Below, piece after piece: positions 11,103-22,490 of a stretch of DNA of 64,000 nt (position 1 is the stretch's first letter; every line of letters begins with the position of its first letter). Made by a program: the position numbers and the translations under genes. The notes beneath the pieces were generated by a model. It did not search any database, had not been told where the DNA came from, and saw only the letters and a program-made list of their open reading frames with translations. The stretch comes from Salvia splendens (lineage: Eukaryota; Streptophyta; Magnoliopsida; Lamiales; Lamiaceae), in the NCBI RefSeq assembly GCF_004379255.2, contig NC_056033.1, positions 23,242,209 to 23,306,208 on the forward strand. The letters are read 5' to 3'.

Positions 11103-11330
11103 ATTGAATATATTGATAAATGAAAAGTAATATGGACTTGGAATAAAATATGTATGAAGTATAAAAGAAGTGGTAAATTATGAGCACAACAAATATAGTA
11201 GTGAGTAGAAAGTGTAGAATTAAACTTGCGCAATTAGAGAGAATGATGAGAGAATAGAGAAATGGAGATTGAGAATGAAATCCTTGTTAACACAAGAATG
11301 GGGTAAGGAAATATGAAGGAGAAGTGAGGT

Positions 11331-11338
11331 ATTTATAG
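11331..11338 (-). promoter_or_regulatory. TATA box of the hAT transposase gene
   Basis: The - strand reads CTATAAATACC here, about 230 bases upstream of the first ATG and just inside the right subterminal repeats. It is the only good TATA match in the interval. Confidence 0.6.
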
Positions 11339-11395
11339 GAGTAAAATTGGAAGAAATAAAAAAAAAAAATTCAAATTTCAAACTTTCAAATTTTC

Positions 11396-11880
11396 GGCCG
11401 AACCGCCGGTTTACCGCCTGAACCGGCGGTTCAACCTCAAAACCGGCGGTTTTTCCACGAAACCGGCGGGTTGGTCCACGGTTTTCCGACACAAACCGCC
11501 GGTTTCTGACCTCACCTAGCCCCCTACGCCTGAAAAGCTTTCGGAACCGGCGGAAACCGGTCGGAACCGCCGGTTCAAACCGGCGGTTTTCCTCCAAAAC
11601 CGGCGGTTTTCGCCCAAAACCGGCGAACCGCCGGTTCATACCTATCCCTACTTTGAACCCCTACGAACCCCTACGAACCCTAGCCGTTCGACCCTTTGAA
11701 CCGGCGGTTCGAACCGCCGAACTGCCGGTTTTGAACCGCCGGTTCACGGTTCAAGTTATGCCCGAACCTGAACCGGCCCTTATGACCCTCCGACCCTTCA
11801 GTCGGTTCAACCCGCCGGTTCCGGGCCCGGTTCCGGTTCATGAACCGGCGGGCCCGAACCGGCGGTTAACCGGCGGGCCG
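11396..11880. repeat. Right subterminal array of AACCGGCGG motifs (hAT)
   Basis: Dense copies of AACCGGCGG/CCGCCGGTT and close variants occur in both orientations for nearly 500 bp, much longer than the left array. The array extends up to the terminal repeat and sits just upstream of the transposase TATA box, so transposase binding could also affect its own transcription (inference). Confidence 0.85.
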
Positions 11881-11900
11881 GGCCGGATTGTGCATGCCTA

Positions 11901-11908
11901 ATGCCAGT
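11901..11908. repeat. Right 8-bp target duplication of the hAT element
   Basis: ATGCCAGT is identical to 7686-7693. Confidence 0.95.
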
Positions 11909-13182
11909 GTTAGGATTGCATTATTTGCTTATGTGATTGCATTATTTGACTATGTTAATGCATTATGCTGATTTCTGTTTTAAATTGTCAAACATTAACT
12001 GGAATATGTGTCAGTACATTACATTGTATAGTCTTTGCATTATGTGTACATGGTAAAGCATTATTTTCCTATACGCATGAATTATGTGTACATCTGTTTT
12101 GTATAGCCAAAGTGTAAAGGAAGTAAGTAATTGGAACATTCTTTTAAATATAAGTATATTTCATTGTAGTATTCACCTAAATGAGTACATTATATCCGTT
12201 GCTGGACAATGGAAATTTTTTGGTTGTAATGTTAATGTTCATTTGCTAGATTTAGTTCTACAATATAAATCTGTTTGGTATTCCTTATATTGCACGTTTC
12301 ATGATGCATGTTGGTGTTGCTGGACATGGACAAAGCAGTTGAGGATGAACATAGAAGATGCTGTGGATGATCTACTGCCGGTTGGAATAGCCCAGACATT
12401 CCGCGCACGAATTACGGAAGCATCAACCAGCTCCGCACAAAATGACTGTGATGACAAAAAGAACAAAGCCAGAAGGGACGACTATTTATACTGTCGACGT
12501 ACACCTGCAGAGTTCTTGTCCTGCTTGAAGAGTCTTACGCCGCAGCAAAAGGAAGCTGTGGCCGAACTAGGATTTCAATCTATCCTGTGTTTCGATGCCA
12601 GGGAGATTCCAGGCCAACTGGCCTATTGGGTGCTAAGCGCGTTCAATCTAGCTCGATGCCAGATTGGATTGTCAGGAGGTGGAAACCTAGATCTGGATGA
12701 GGAAGACGTCCATTTGACGTTAGGATTTCCTCGTGGCCGAACACCTATCTCACGGCCAATGGAACATCATAGCAACTTCACCTTCAACGACATGGTTGCT
12801 GCCCGATGTGGGAAGGGGCGTTTTAAAATGATCCCAAAGGACATTTCCCACCTGATGATGCAGGAGGTGAATGGCAGCGACTTCTTCAAGAAGCTCTTCA
12901 TGTTCCTGTTGGAAAATGCGTTGATAGAGACCCCGTCTGACGGCCATTGCAAACCGAAGATTCTTAATTTCATAGATGATGTGGACGAAATTAGGAACCT
13001 AAACTGGTGTGGTTACGTCCTGTCTGTGCTCGAGGCTACGTACCCTAGCTGGGCAACCCGCCAGAGTGTGAACTTTAGCGGTCCAATCTACCTTTTGGTG
13101 GTATGAGATTAATATGTGCATTAGATGCCCCTTTTCTTGCATTATGCATTGGTATAAATACATTATTTAGCTGTACACATTG

Positions 13183-13593
13183 CATTACACGGCCATTTTC
13201 ATGCATTATGCAGTAGAATAGATACATTATTAAGCTGAACTAATTGCATTACACATATTATCTTCCATCAATCTCTGTGATTTTGTCATTTCTGTGATTA
13301 TATTGGTCTTGTTTTTGCATTATGTCATCATTAATATGCATTAATGGTCTGTTCATTATGCTGTTGTAATTTTCTGTGGAATGGGATTAATATATGCATT
13401 AAATGGGCATTTTCGTGCATTATGCATTACAATAGGTACATTACGAAGGTGAGCTAATTGCATTACACATATTATCTTCCATCAATCTCTGTGATATATT
13501 CATTTATGTGATTATATTGGTCTTGTTTTTGCATTATGTCTTCATTAATATGTATTAATGGTCTGTTCATTATGCTATTGTAATTTTCAGGGG
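13183..13593 (+). repeat. Tandem direct repeat of about 210 bp in a K1 intron
   Basis: Two copies share CACATATTATCTTCCATCAA, TTGGTCTTGTTTTTGCATTA and a final GTCTGTTCATTATGCT ... GTAATTTTC. The second copy ends at the splice acceptor of the next exon, and the first has a matching but unused end. Both are rich in GCATTA: twelve occurrences lie between 13101 and 13590. Confidence 0.85.
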
Positions 13594-16500
13594 GCTTATG
13601 TCGACCGTGTGGTTTATTGCTGGAGAAGGGTGATCCGTTCTTGGCCAACGATCAAAGGTTGGACAACAGAGGCTTTGTAGCAAAGGGCTGACGTGGAGCA
13701 CGGCCAGTACGGAACTGGCAGGCTGGAAGGAAGGGTCGATAAGAATAGCTGGCTGGAGGAAGAGGAACGAAGGAAGGAAGAAGTGGATACCATAGGAGAG
13801 CACGCAGCACCTGGCCGACGCAAAGCATACGGCCTCAGAAAAAAGTTTGTTGCGTCGAGCGCCCTGATGGCACGGGCAATTTCTGCATGGGTGGTTGACT
13901 TCAATCAAATCCCAGTGGAATTGCTGGATGACGAGTGCTTCCGTGTTGGAAGCCAGATTGGGAAAAAATTACTGGGAATTGAGGATCAAACTGTGGTGGC
14001 GGACGAGGATATTGTGACGAGGCTGACGCAGGCGAAGGACGATGAGGAAGAATACAGTCCTGAGTGGATCGTTGAGTTAGAAAAAATGATGGCGGCATAT
14101 GATAAAAAAAAAGACATTGAACAAGAGCACCACCAGGCCTTCTTTTGTCCTAGATGGCTTCGATTGCCCTGACCCTTTCGCCACACAACCATCAAATGGA
14201 GCTGGGGGGAGTGGTACTGGCGGCACAAAGCCGCCAATTGCTGACATTACACCGGAAGTCCCAATCATTGGGCAGCCGGGAGGTGAAGATGTCGAAGGAG
14301 ATGTCGGCATTCCCGAGCCGTTTGATTACGAAATCCCGGATGTCATGCACACTGGAGCAGGTGTTAAAGAACAACAGCTCCCGCCATCAGACTTAGCGGT
14401 TGGCGGGGGATTGCGGAGCACCGCTGAGGTAAGCATCCAGTTACATATCCTTGAGTACTGTGAATGGTTACCGATACTAACTCATTTTAATTGTGTGATT
14501 GATAGGCACAGGTGAATGCTTCCGTAGGAGAACCTGTCCGCGATGCTTTTGAGGGAGGGGCAGACGCCGGCGTTGGCGGCCAAACAAAGAAATGCAAGAC
14601 ATCAACAACGGGTGTAAAGATAGGAGCATTGGGTCAGGAGGGTGGAGCTGTAATGGACAATGCCAAGGTTTGTGCTTCTTAGAAAAAAAGTGAACTGTAT
14701 AACGTCATGATTTCATTGGCATAACGTTCTCACTAAATTCGTATTTTATGTAAAGGACGACAACACACAACCAAAAAGTAAGGGGGGCGCAACAAAGGGA
14801 AAGAATGGGAAAGAGCCGCTGGCTCATAAGGTATACGTGTAAAATGGAATTATATACAGCTAATTCTACATTATAAACTTATTAACATGCATTTTTTGTG
14901 CTTCATTGTTCATTAATAGAATCGACCCCAGTGTAAGGGTAAGCGACCGGTTATTGACGAGTCTAGAGCGGGTGTGAATTTGATGGAAATGGTCATGCCA
15001 ACTGTGGTTTCGCACGACAAAGGAAAGGGAAAGGCGATACAGAAGCATGCTGGAGATGTGGTACGGAAAAGTTAATTTCCTTTTGAAAACATAGTTTGTA
15101 ACATGTAAATATGTGCGTACAAAATTATTGGTAACACTAATTTACCTAATGAGTACATTGTTTAAATTGTATTGTGAATATATTGTAATGTCACAGGCAA
15201 TTGGTGAGGAATTGAATGTAATACATGTAGGCTCATTATTTAAAATAATCCCTTCATTATGGATACATTAAGATGCATTAAAAATATGCTTTCATGCATC
15301 ATGATGTTGATGTTATACCTACTGCTCGTTTGCTGAAAGGGTGTTACATCTGTATTTTACATATCCATACTCTCATGTATAGGAGGAGACCGGGGCGGTG
15401 GCTAGAATCAAAAAGGCAAGTCTGGCTGCAAGGTCGCCGTTCAATGAGAGGGCTGTTAGACTTACAACCAAAGCCAACATTGTGGACAGAGAGTTGTATT
15501 ATTGGGTGCTAAGCACGGTAGCCACAAAGAAGTAAGTTTGGTAATTTTGCTCAATTGCTGTTTAACAAATAATTGTTTGTTGTTGTTAAAGTGTTTATTG
15601 CCTATCAGGGACAATGTTGTCTACAAGGACAGCTTCAGGGAAACATTGCATGGGGAGTTCCAATCATGTGTTCCATTCAACAGGATCAGCCCTGCAATTG
15701 TAGACACCTGGACTTCTTATTTGAACAACATGGAGCAGATAAAAGCGTCAGAGACAGTGTCTAGGCTATTCTTCTCCACGAGTCCTTGCGTGAGTGATCT
15801 ACGTTTTAATTGTGTGATCAACCTATGTAAATAATTTTAAATAAGTAACTAGTTTACCAAATAATTTCCAGATGGAAACCGTTGTCGACGCTCGACGGAG
15901 TGGAATGAGAAGCAACAACTAGATACATTCTGGACCAGACTGTTCGGAGAAGCGCTAGGAATGAGAAACCTTCAATGGGAGACATATGATATGTTGCTTT
16001 GTGCATAGTTCGGCTGACACTGTGCATTATTTGCCTAGAAAATACACATTACGGTATCAAAATTGTTTCATTACGTCTGAAGTTGTGTTGCACTATAGAA
16101 CTACATTTGCAACTATGGATCGTTGTTTATTTATTTTCCACTACATTGAAACTTTTTATTTGTACTTTCTGAATAATTTTTAATGAAAATAATCCGTCAT
16201 TGTGCAGATCTTTTTCCCAATATAGGGTGCATCGCAGCAGTATGTGGTATGTTTTGATTTGCCCGATGGAAAATTGAATATCATAGACCACAGTTTGGCA
16301 GAACCGCACGCCTCCTTCGAAGCCAAGTACGGCAAGACACCTTCTTTTCTGGTAAGTAATAAGTTTACTACAATAGGCTGCCATATGGTGCAAATAATTC
16401 ATAGTAGAATTAAGAACTAAACAATTTTATTGGGTGGTCTAGAAAAAATTCTTGGCTGAGGCACTCACGAGGTGCAAAGTTCCTAAAATGGCAACCAGGT

Positions 16501-16837
16501 GCGAAAGTGCAGAACCCACATGGTCACCATGCCTTGGAGGAACAACAACTTCCTTAACGAGGCAGGTATCTACGTCATGCGGCACATGGAAACCTATTTT
16601 GGTGAAAGGGAGAAGGACTGGGAATGTGGCCTTAATGCAAGTGGAACTAAAAGTGTGGAGATGTTCCGCATCAAATATGCAAGGACCCTCCTGACGTGTG
16701 TTTACAACACTAGAGGTGGTGTCAACCAGAAGAAGGCAACGCGCTTTTGGAAAGAGAAGCCGGCGAAATTCAACTTTGAAATTGGGTCCACCTATACGGT
16801 CTTGAGTGATGTGTGGTATGCATTACACAAATCGTGA

Positions 16838-17628
16838 TGGGACAAGTAATGGCAGCGTTTGAGTAAACTCTTGAATTTTATGATTATCTTATTTTTTGTG
16901 AAGTACAGTTATTCGAACATCTATTAGTATGAATATTGGGAACAAATATCTTGTACCAGTGTTATGAATTTTTAAATCTTGTACAAAATAACAAGACATC
17001 ACTGCATAATAATAGCAAATAAGTACATAATAATGCATTCACATTCATCAATTTTTTTAAAAATGAAAAATAATTGGAAGAAAATATACCTAAGTTACAA
17101 GATGATTCATTTGGTACAAAACAACCTAGCATTCCACATATACGCAATGTATGGGCGTCAATGCAAACCAAGCATCATGCATAATATTCTGCAATCTTCG
17201 CGCAATATTCGGTTGTGCATTGTTTGTAACAATATGTGCATTAATTTCCATTTTTCATGCATTATTTTGCGTGCATTATTTGGCTTAATACGTACATTAG
17301 AGGCCCTTTTTAATGCATTATGGTTTTTTTTCATTACGAGTATTCTGTACTCACTACTAAATTTAAGTACTTATTATATGCATTATTATGTTATGTAGGT
17401 TCATCATGTGTTTAATATTAAAGCATTATTTGGTACCAGAATTAAATTTGTTTGTGATGGGCCTAATATCAAATTTCAAACTGCAAATGTGCAACATTGT
17501 CTTTCAATAAAACTGTAATTCCTGAGTTTAGTTAATTTCGATGAAACAAAAAATTGTAACAAACCAAAGGAATAAGAAAATAGATGCATAAAATAAAATA
17601 ATCCGGCTACATAAATCCATAGAATACA
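16838..17628. other. K1 region between the two convergent genes
   Basis: AT-rich DNA with GCATTAT motifs (for example at about 17030-17400). No gene is seen. It holds the 3' ends of two converging transcription units. Confidence 0.5.
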
Positions 17629-19076
17629 TCACAACGTACTCTTGCCCTTCCCCAACTCTTTCTCCATCTCCATCTGTTTAAGCATAGGACAATTTCTGGA
17701 GTCATGGTGGCCCAACTCATCGCAAGCTTTACACCGTCTTAGAGGCCTACTAGCATCATTTAGAGCATTTTCCCTTTTCGAAATCAGTTGTCTCTTTGAG
17801 CTGCTAGCATGCCCCTTAGTCTTGACAACATTTGGAGGATGAACCTCAACAACTTCAGGCCACACCATACCATAAAACTCTTCAATCATTCGCCTTTTTT
17901 AGTTGCTGTCGTTGTCGGATTCCCAGCTTGTAGAGAATTACCAAGATCTTCCACACCGCCCACAAAAGCCCTTAGCAATTCAATGTCCCCCTCAAACCGC
18001 CGGAGGAAACCATAGAACATAGAAATGCCTTGCTTTGACACTGCTTTCCTATCATCAACAACAGACCTAGTAGGAATGTCATCATGAATTTCCCCATGGA
18101 CCGCCTTGGCTAGCGGAGTCTTCATCCATCTGCTTTGGCAATATTTTTCTGGTTTTTTCTTCTACTCATTGTTCCTGAATAGGAAAAAAATATGACTGCA
18201 CAAATATCCATGCCTACCAAATAGTTTACATTCGCAATAATATGACTCATCACTCGTATCATGAGTCACCCAATACGATTTGCGATAGCTATCGCCAAGC
18301 TTGTATGTGTCAACAAATTCAGTCGAAGAAAATCCTAGCACGCGACATCTATCATTACCCTCAACGATTTCTTCCTGTATTTTCCTGAACATCGAATCGG
18401 TGTAAAGCGTCGAAGCATGTTTCTCAAACGGCAAGGTAGTAGCCAGAATGGGCAAAACAATGGCATCGTGGTAGTCTAAAGCCGTCCTACTGTTACGCTG
18501 AAACTCAACAGCATGGTTGAAATTCAAGTAGAACTCGGCTATGTTCGCACGGGGCTTCAAAAATCTTTTGTAGAAACTGTTCTCCGATTCGGAAATTGAT
18601 GTTGTCCTAATCATTGAACCCAGTGGAAAATCTCTAAAATAAGCTAGTATCCAGAAATGCCTGTGCTCGTACAATGAGTTAAACCATTCAGAGTCTTCCA
18701 ACCCATGACTTTCCACAACTCTTTTCCACTCCTCTTCAAATTCTTCAGGCTCAAGCAGATCAGACCAAACGCATGCACGAAATTCCTTCTTGAAAGCTTC
18801 ATCCCTTAGCAACCTATTTGGGACCTTGGTGGACAACTTATGCATTATGTGCCACATACACCATCGGTGTCGCGTGACAACCAAAACCTCTTCAATGGCT
18901 GATCTCATTCCGTTGTCTTGATCTGTCACGATCATCTTCGGTGCTATGCCCATGCATTCAACAAAATGTCTAAACAACCAGCCAAATGCACCTGTTTTCT
19001 CATTACATACCAAGCCAGCCGCAAAGGTTACAGGGCTTCCATGATTGTCCTTTCCCGTGAAAGGACAGAATATCAT
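17629..19076 (-). pseudogene. K1 FAR1-type MULE transposase, 5'-truncated and disrupted
   Basis: It corresponds to exon 2 of the K2 transposase and begins at MIFCPFTGKDNHG. The MULE transposase domain shows MIVTDQDNGMRSAIEEV and RHRWCMWHIMHKL. A SWIM zinc finger (YCECKLFGRHGYLCSH) and a C-terminal zinc knuckle (CKACDELGHHDSRNC) follow. Lesions are TAG replacing a GTG codon just after FLFRNNE (18162-18164) and a one-base shift near 17890. The upstream exon with the FAR1 DNA-binding domain and first catalytic Asp, present in K2, is absent; the minisatellite and an LRR fragment occupy that place. K1 therefore cannot make its own transposase. Confidence 0.9.
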
Positions 19077-19109
19077 GCAATACCTACATACACAATCGTG
19101 TGCGTGTCC

Positions 19110-19310
19110 TTACTTCACCATGATTTTACTTCACTGTTGTTTACAAAACACATCACTCTTAGCATTATTTTACTTCACTGTTGTTTACAAAACACATCAC
19201 TTTTAGCATGATTTTACTTCACCCTTGTTTACAAAACACATCACTCTTAACATAATTTTACTTCACTCTTATTTACAAAACAAATCACTCTTAGCATGAT
19301 CTTACTTCCT
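19110..19310 (+). repeat. 44-bp minisatellite (K1 copy)
   Basis: About four units built from TTTACTTCACTCTTGTTTAC and AAAACACATCACTCTTAGCA. The same unit forms a much longer array in K2 at 36897-37480, at a comparable position upstream of the transposase. Confidence 0.85.
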
Positions 19311-19661
19311 TATCATATATAATCGTCCCCAAACAAATTCAATGAAGTTATTGGCCGGGTCATCACATATTTCGATCCAATCAATCCAAATAAAAGCTTC
19401 AAACACGCAAATTAAAGACTAAGCATGCACCAAGATCAAGATTGCTCAATCAACCAAATTAATATGATAACTACATTGAAAGTGGATTGAGGTCAATACA
19501 TATTTCAGTTTATCAAATCAAAACAACATATTCCATCCAACCACGTGTACAGAAAAAAAAAAGAATGAAGGAAAGAGCAAAATAAAATACTATTATCATC
19601 AAATATTGCACATCTTTGTTAATCTATAATTCAAGTACTATTGCCATAATCCAAACACTAG
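19311..19661. other. K1 unassigned segment
   Basis: AT-rich DNA without a gene or repeat that I recognise, between the minisatellite and the captured receptor fragment. Confidence 0.4.
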
Positions 19662-20100
19662 CGATCTACAAGCTCTCTCCCTAACCTCTCTCTCAAAGGC
19701 TCCATTTCCCCCTTCCTCTTCAATTGCACCAATCTCCAAGCACTCAACCTCTCCTCCAATCAGCTCTCCGGCCCCATCCAGCCTGACCTCCAGTATCTAG
19801 TCAACCTCGCCGTCCTCAATCTCTCCGCTAATCACCTCTCCGGTGACATCCCGCAGCAGTTAGCCCTCAACGTCATCGATCTCCACGATAACCAGCTCTC
19901 GGGGCTAATTCTGCAGCAGCTAGGGCTTCTGGTAAGGCTCTCCGTCTTCGATGTCTCAAACAACAAGCTATCCGGTCCGATTCCGGAGCGGCAACTTGCC
20001 CCGCTTCAATGCCAGCTCATACGCCGAGAATAAAGGCCTCTACGGCTACCTCTTGCCGCCGATGAAGAGCAGAGGGCTCTATTATGTGGCGGAACCCTAG
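19662..20100 (+). pseudogene. Captured fragment of a leucine-rich-repeat receptor-like kinase gene
   Basis: The + strand encodes LRR units in one frame: [19 protein letters not shown], then [32 protein letters not shown] and [16 protein letters not shown] one-base shift follows, then [17 protein letters not shown], the capping segment seen after the last repeat in short-ectodomain receptor kinases (BIR-like). An earlier shift lies near 19695. The transmembrane and kinase parts are missing, and a stop occurs at 20098. It lies inside K1 and is most simply a host gene piece picked up by the MULE. It cannot make a functional receptor. Confidence 0.8.
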
Positions 20101-20378
20101 GTTTCCATTGAGAGAAGAGAGTAGAGAAGAAGCAGCACAGTCGGTTATGGAGACGAAGCATTTTTCAAAATGAGTTTAATTGATTTTAACCCTAACTTTT
20201 GTAAATGACTATTTTGCCCCCGCCTTATTATAGTTAACCAATTTAACCCTTAATTTTTTTGATCTTATGTTGAATGTCAGTCCTTAATTTTCTTGATCTT
20301 GTGTCTGAGATTTATTCCCTAGTTATATATTTAAGGGATGCTTGCCATATATCACTACTCTCTCTCTATATATATATA

Positions 20379-21940
20379 GTCTCATTATTCACAAATCCAC
20401 TCTTAAGGATCGAACTAGAGACCAAATTTGGGCCACTCATTTTTCTTAATGTTGTGGGTATGATTAATTTACAATTAATTTAATATTTTATAATAAAAAT
20501 ATTTTTTTTAATTTTAAATTTTTTTTAAAATTTATTTTCAATTTTTTCAATTTTTTTCAATTTTTTTTTCAATTTTTTTTATTCAATAAAAACTTGTTGG
20601 AGTAAATAATGAACTATATTCACTAAATAATGAACTAAATAAACGTATGGTATGAAGTAATTTTCACATGTTATTGAAATACATTAATGATACAATAAAT
20701 TTTAGTGTTAAATGTTAAGCGTTAGTAATGAACTTATTACTTCATTCAGTCATGCTATTACTTCATTCCATCAGTTTATTACTTCATAATGTGTTATGAC
20801 ATAATTGTCTCTCCCCCGATGACCAAGTAACTTTACTTTTCAGTTTTTTTCGTTATCTTTTCGTTTTTACCTGTTTGAATGTTTATTTTTCAGTGTCTGT
20901 GAATTTGTGTTCGTTGCTCAAGCATGCCGCGTATGTAAATATGTGTATGTGTTTTCTCCCACTTAGCCCAATCTTTGGTCTAAGTGTGAGAAGTTTGTAT
21001 TTTTGGGCATGTTTTGGTTTCTGTTTTATTTTAGTTTCTCCCACTTAGCCCGATGCTCGGTCTAAGTGTGAGAAGGTTGTTTTTCTTTTATTAGTTTGGT
21101 GTTTTGTATCCTTTGTTTTATGTTTTGTGCGCATTAACTGCCCCGTTTCTCCCCTTCACTGGGATGGCTTGGGGACAAGCTTGAGTGAAGTGGGAGGGGG
21201 AGGGAGTTAGTGCAGTTTGTGTCTAACGTGCCTAGGAGTCTTTAGGTCTAGGTTTTATGTGTGTCGCATGAGCTGGTGAATATAATAAGGCAAGATTCCC
21301 TTAGTGAGAGCAATTGAAGATAGAATACATGTCAACTTTGAGGCCTTTTTTTTCCTTAATAAACTGAAATCGGTTTGGATGAAGTGAGGACGATAGAGGA
21401 TGCCTTAGACGACCTAGTTGTGAAGCCCCACTATAAGAGTGAGTTATAAGCCTAAACACTTAGAGCTGACATGTATAAAAATGGCCGCCACTGGATGTTT
21501 AGGGAGAAGAGTCTGAAGGAGAAAAAATAGTGGGAAAACGGTTCTGGAGGTATAAGCTGGACGAAGTCCATGGGAGAAATAAAATAAAATTCGGAGGTAT
21601 AAGCGATTAGGGTATGTAATTGTCTCTCAGTTGAAGTAAATTCGGTATGTAATGAATGCGAAAAATAACACAACATAATGAACTACAATGTTAACTGTCT
21701 TATTACTTCATTCAGTCATGCTATTACTTCATCTTCTTAGTTTATTACTTCATTCCATTAGTTTATTACTTCATAATAAAAAGTTAAAAAAAAATTTAAA
21801 AATTTTTTAAAAACGTTTTTATTTAATAAAATATCAAATTAATTGTAAATTAATCATCACCACAAGATTAAGAAAAATGAGTGGCCCAAATTTGGTCTCT
21901 AGTTCGGTCTTTAAAAAGGGTTCGACATTGATCACAACTC
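20379..21940. mobile_element. Element D: TA-bounded element with long inverted ends
   Basis: The left end (GTCTCATTATTCACAAATCC, AAGGATCGAACTAGAGACC, GGGCCACTCATTTTTCTTAA) is matched by the inverted right end (about 21840-21940: TTAAGAAAAATGAGTGGCCC, GGTCTCTAGTTCGGTC). The outer 20 bases differ, as in element C. TA tracts lie on both sides. Subterminal zones carry TTATTACTTCATTC motifs. The interior is foreign (retrotransposon-like; next entry). It is a non-autonomous DNA element. Confidence 0.75.
20820..21260 (+). mobile_element. Fragment of an LTR-retrotransposon 3' non-coding region
   Basis: The pattern CTCCCACTTAGCCC...GGTCTAAGTGTGAGAAG occurs twice, then GGCTTGGGGACAAGCTTGAG and a purine run (GTGGGAGGGGGAGGGAG). 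Such sequence precedes the polypurine tract in Ty3/gypsy elements of the Tat/Athila kind (from memory). It probably entered element D by insertion or capture. No coding part is present. Confidence 0.45.
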
Positions 21941-22292
21941 TATATATATATATATATATATGTCCATGATCAATTGAGATTTTTTAGGCTAATTGAGAAA
22001 TGAGATGCAACATAAGCCACTCATTTTTATTAAATGAGTGGTCCAGATTTTGCAACACAAAAAATATTTTTAGATTAACTTATTATGAAAGGGTATAATG
22101 GTCATTTTGTGGTTTAGTTTAGGGTTCTTCAGCCTTCAATCGCGATTTTGGTGAGATTGGCGATTTATCTGAGATCTCTCTGATTCAATTGATTCCAACG
22201 CTTTCTGATTCAATTGATTCGAAAATTAGAACACAGACGATTTCAATGATATCAACAATCTCTGATTCAATGATTCCTCTGCATATCAATTT
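21621..22292 (+). repeat. 672-bp direct duplication, copy 1
   Basis: This copy runs from the subterminal part of D across the TA tract into the left end of a P-type element. Copy 2 is at 23183-23854 with a constant offset of 1562 bp, and even the TA-tract length is equal. The near-identity indicates a recent event. Confidence 0.9.
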
Positions 22293-22490
22293 AAAAAATT
22301 TTTAAATTTTTTTTTAACTTTTTATTATGAAGTAATAAACTAATGGAATGAAGTAATAAACTAAGAAGATGAAGTAATAGCATGACTGAATGAAGTAATA
22401 AGACAGTTAACATTGTAGTTCATTATGTTGTGTTATTTTTCGCATTCATTACATACCGAATTTACTTCAACTGAGAGACAATTATGTCAT
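22293..22490 (-). repeat. Inverted copy of the D subterminal region
   Basis: This stretch is the reverse complement of about 21615-21800 (AAAAAGTTAAAAAAAAATTT through TTCAACTGAGAGACAATTATG). A D-family element therefore appears to have entered the P-type end at 22292. Confidence 0.8.

Larger units (their letters stand above)
7694..11900 (-). mobile_element. Complete hAT transposon inserted in an intron of K1
   Basis: The ends are inverted: TAGGCTTGCACAA on the left and TAGGCATGCACAA on the reverse of the right. The 4207-bp element is bounded by perfect ATGCCAGT duplications. Removing it and one duplication restores continuous K1 intron rich in GCATTAT. It carries one transposase gene on the - strand and arrays of AACCGGCGG motifs beneath both ends. 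All parts needed for mobility appear present, so it may be autonomous. It is younger than K1. Confidence 0.95.
7160..16837 (+). pseudogene. K1 Ulp1-like protease gene (candidate VANC-like factor), decayed
   Basis: Exons I can follow are 7160-7208 (MTKRGRPSNSQ), about 12336-13100, 13591-14428, 14506-14667, 14756-14830, 14920-15060, about 15383-15531, 15609-15789, about 15871-15990, 16208-16351 and about 16442-16837, with GT-AG borders. Exon 1 and the main exon do not join in phase, so a small exon is missed. The N-terminal domain (CRRTPAEF ... LARCQI ... LDEEDVHLTLGFPRG) is followed by a charged linker and a C48/Ulp1-like C-terminus (FFPI ... YVVCFDLPDGKLNIIDHS ... GIYVMRHMETYFG). Lesions are TAA at 7193, TAG at 13678, a shift in the A-run near 14107, shifts near 15898 and 16500, and TAG at 16223. 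The usual catalytic His and Cys positions read Gln and Ala. The family is known from MULEs; no active product is expected here. Confidence 0.75.
6560..20366. mobile_element. K1: large non-TIR MULE with Ulp1-like and FAR1-type transposase genes, interrupted by a hAT element
   Basis: The element lies between TA tracts (6534-6559 and 20367-20378). Its right end, GCCATATATCACTACTC, matches the right end of K2 (GCCATAGATCACTACTC before a TA tract at 38549), which fixes that boundary. The left border is set only by the TA tract. No terminal inverted repeat of useful length is visible, as in non-TIR MULEs (VANDAL and Kaonashi types). Contents in order: 5' leader, decayed Ulp1-like gene (+), 5'-truncated transposase pseudogene (-), 44-bp minisatellite, captured LRR receptor fragment. 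The native length without the 4.2-kb hAT insertion is about 9.6 kb. Non-coding parts are dense in GCATTAT. Confidence 0.7.

Noticed and set aside
11220..11639. 139-residue Arg/Pro-rich frame (-)
   Set aside because: It is a read-through of the AACCGGCGG subterminal array; the array's period explains the open frame.
16979..17398. 139-residue frame (+) between the K1 genes
   Set aside because: AT-rich and motif-rich spacer with biased composition and no domain.
21961..22292. A second complete P element
   Set aside because: Only the left end is present; it stops at 22292 where the inverted D sequence begins.
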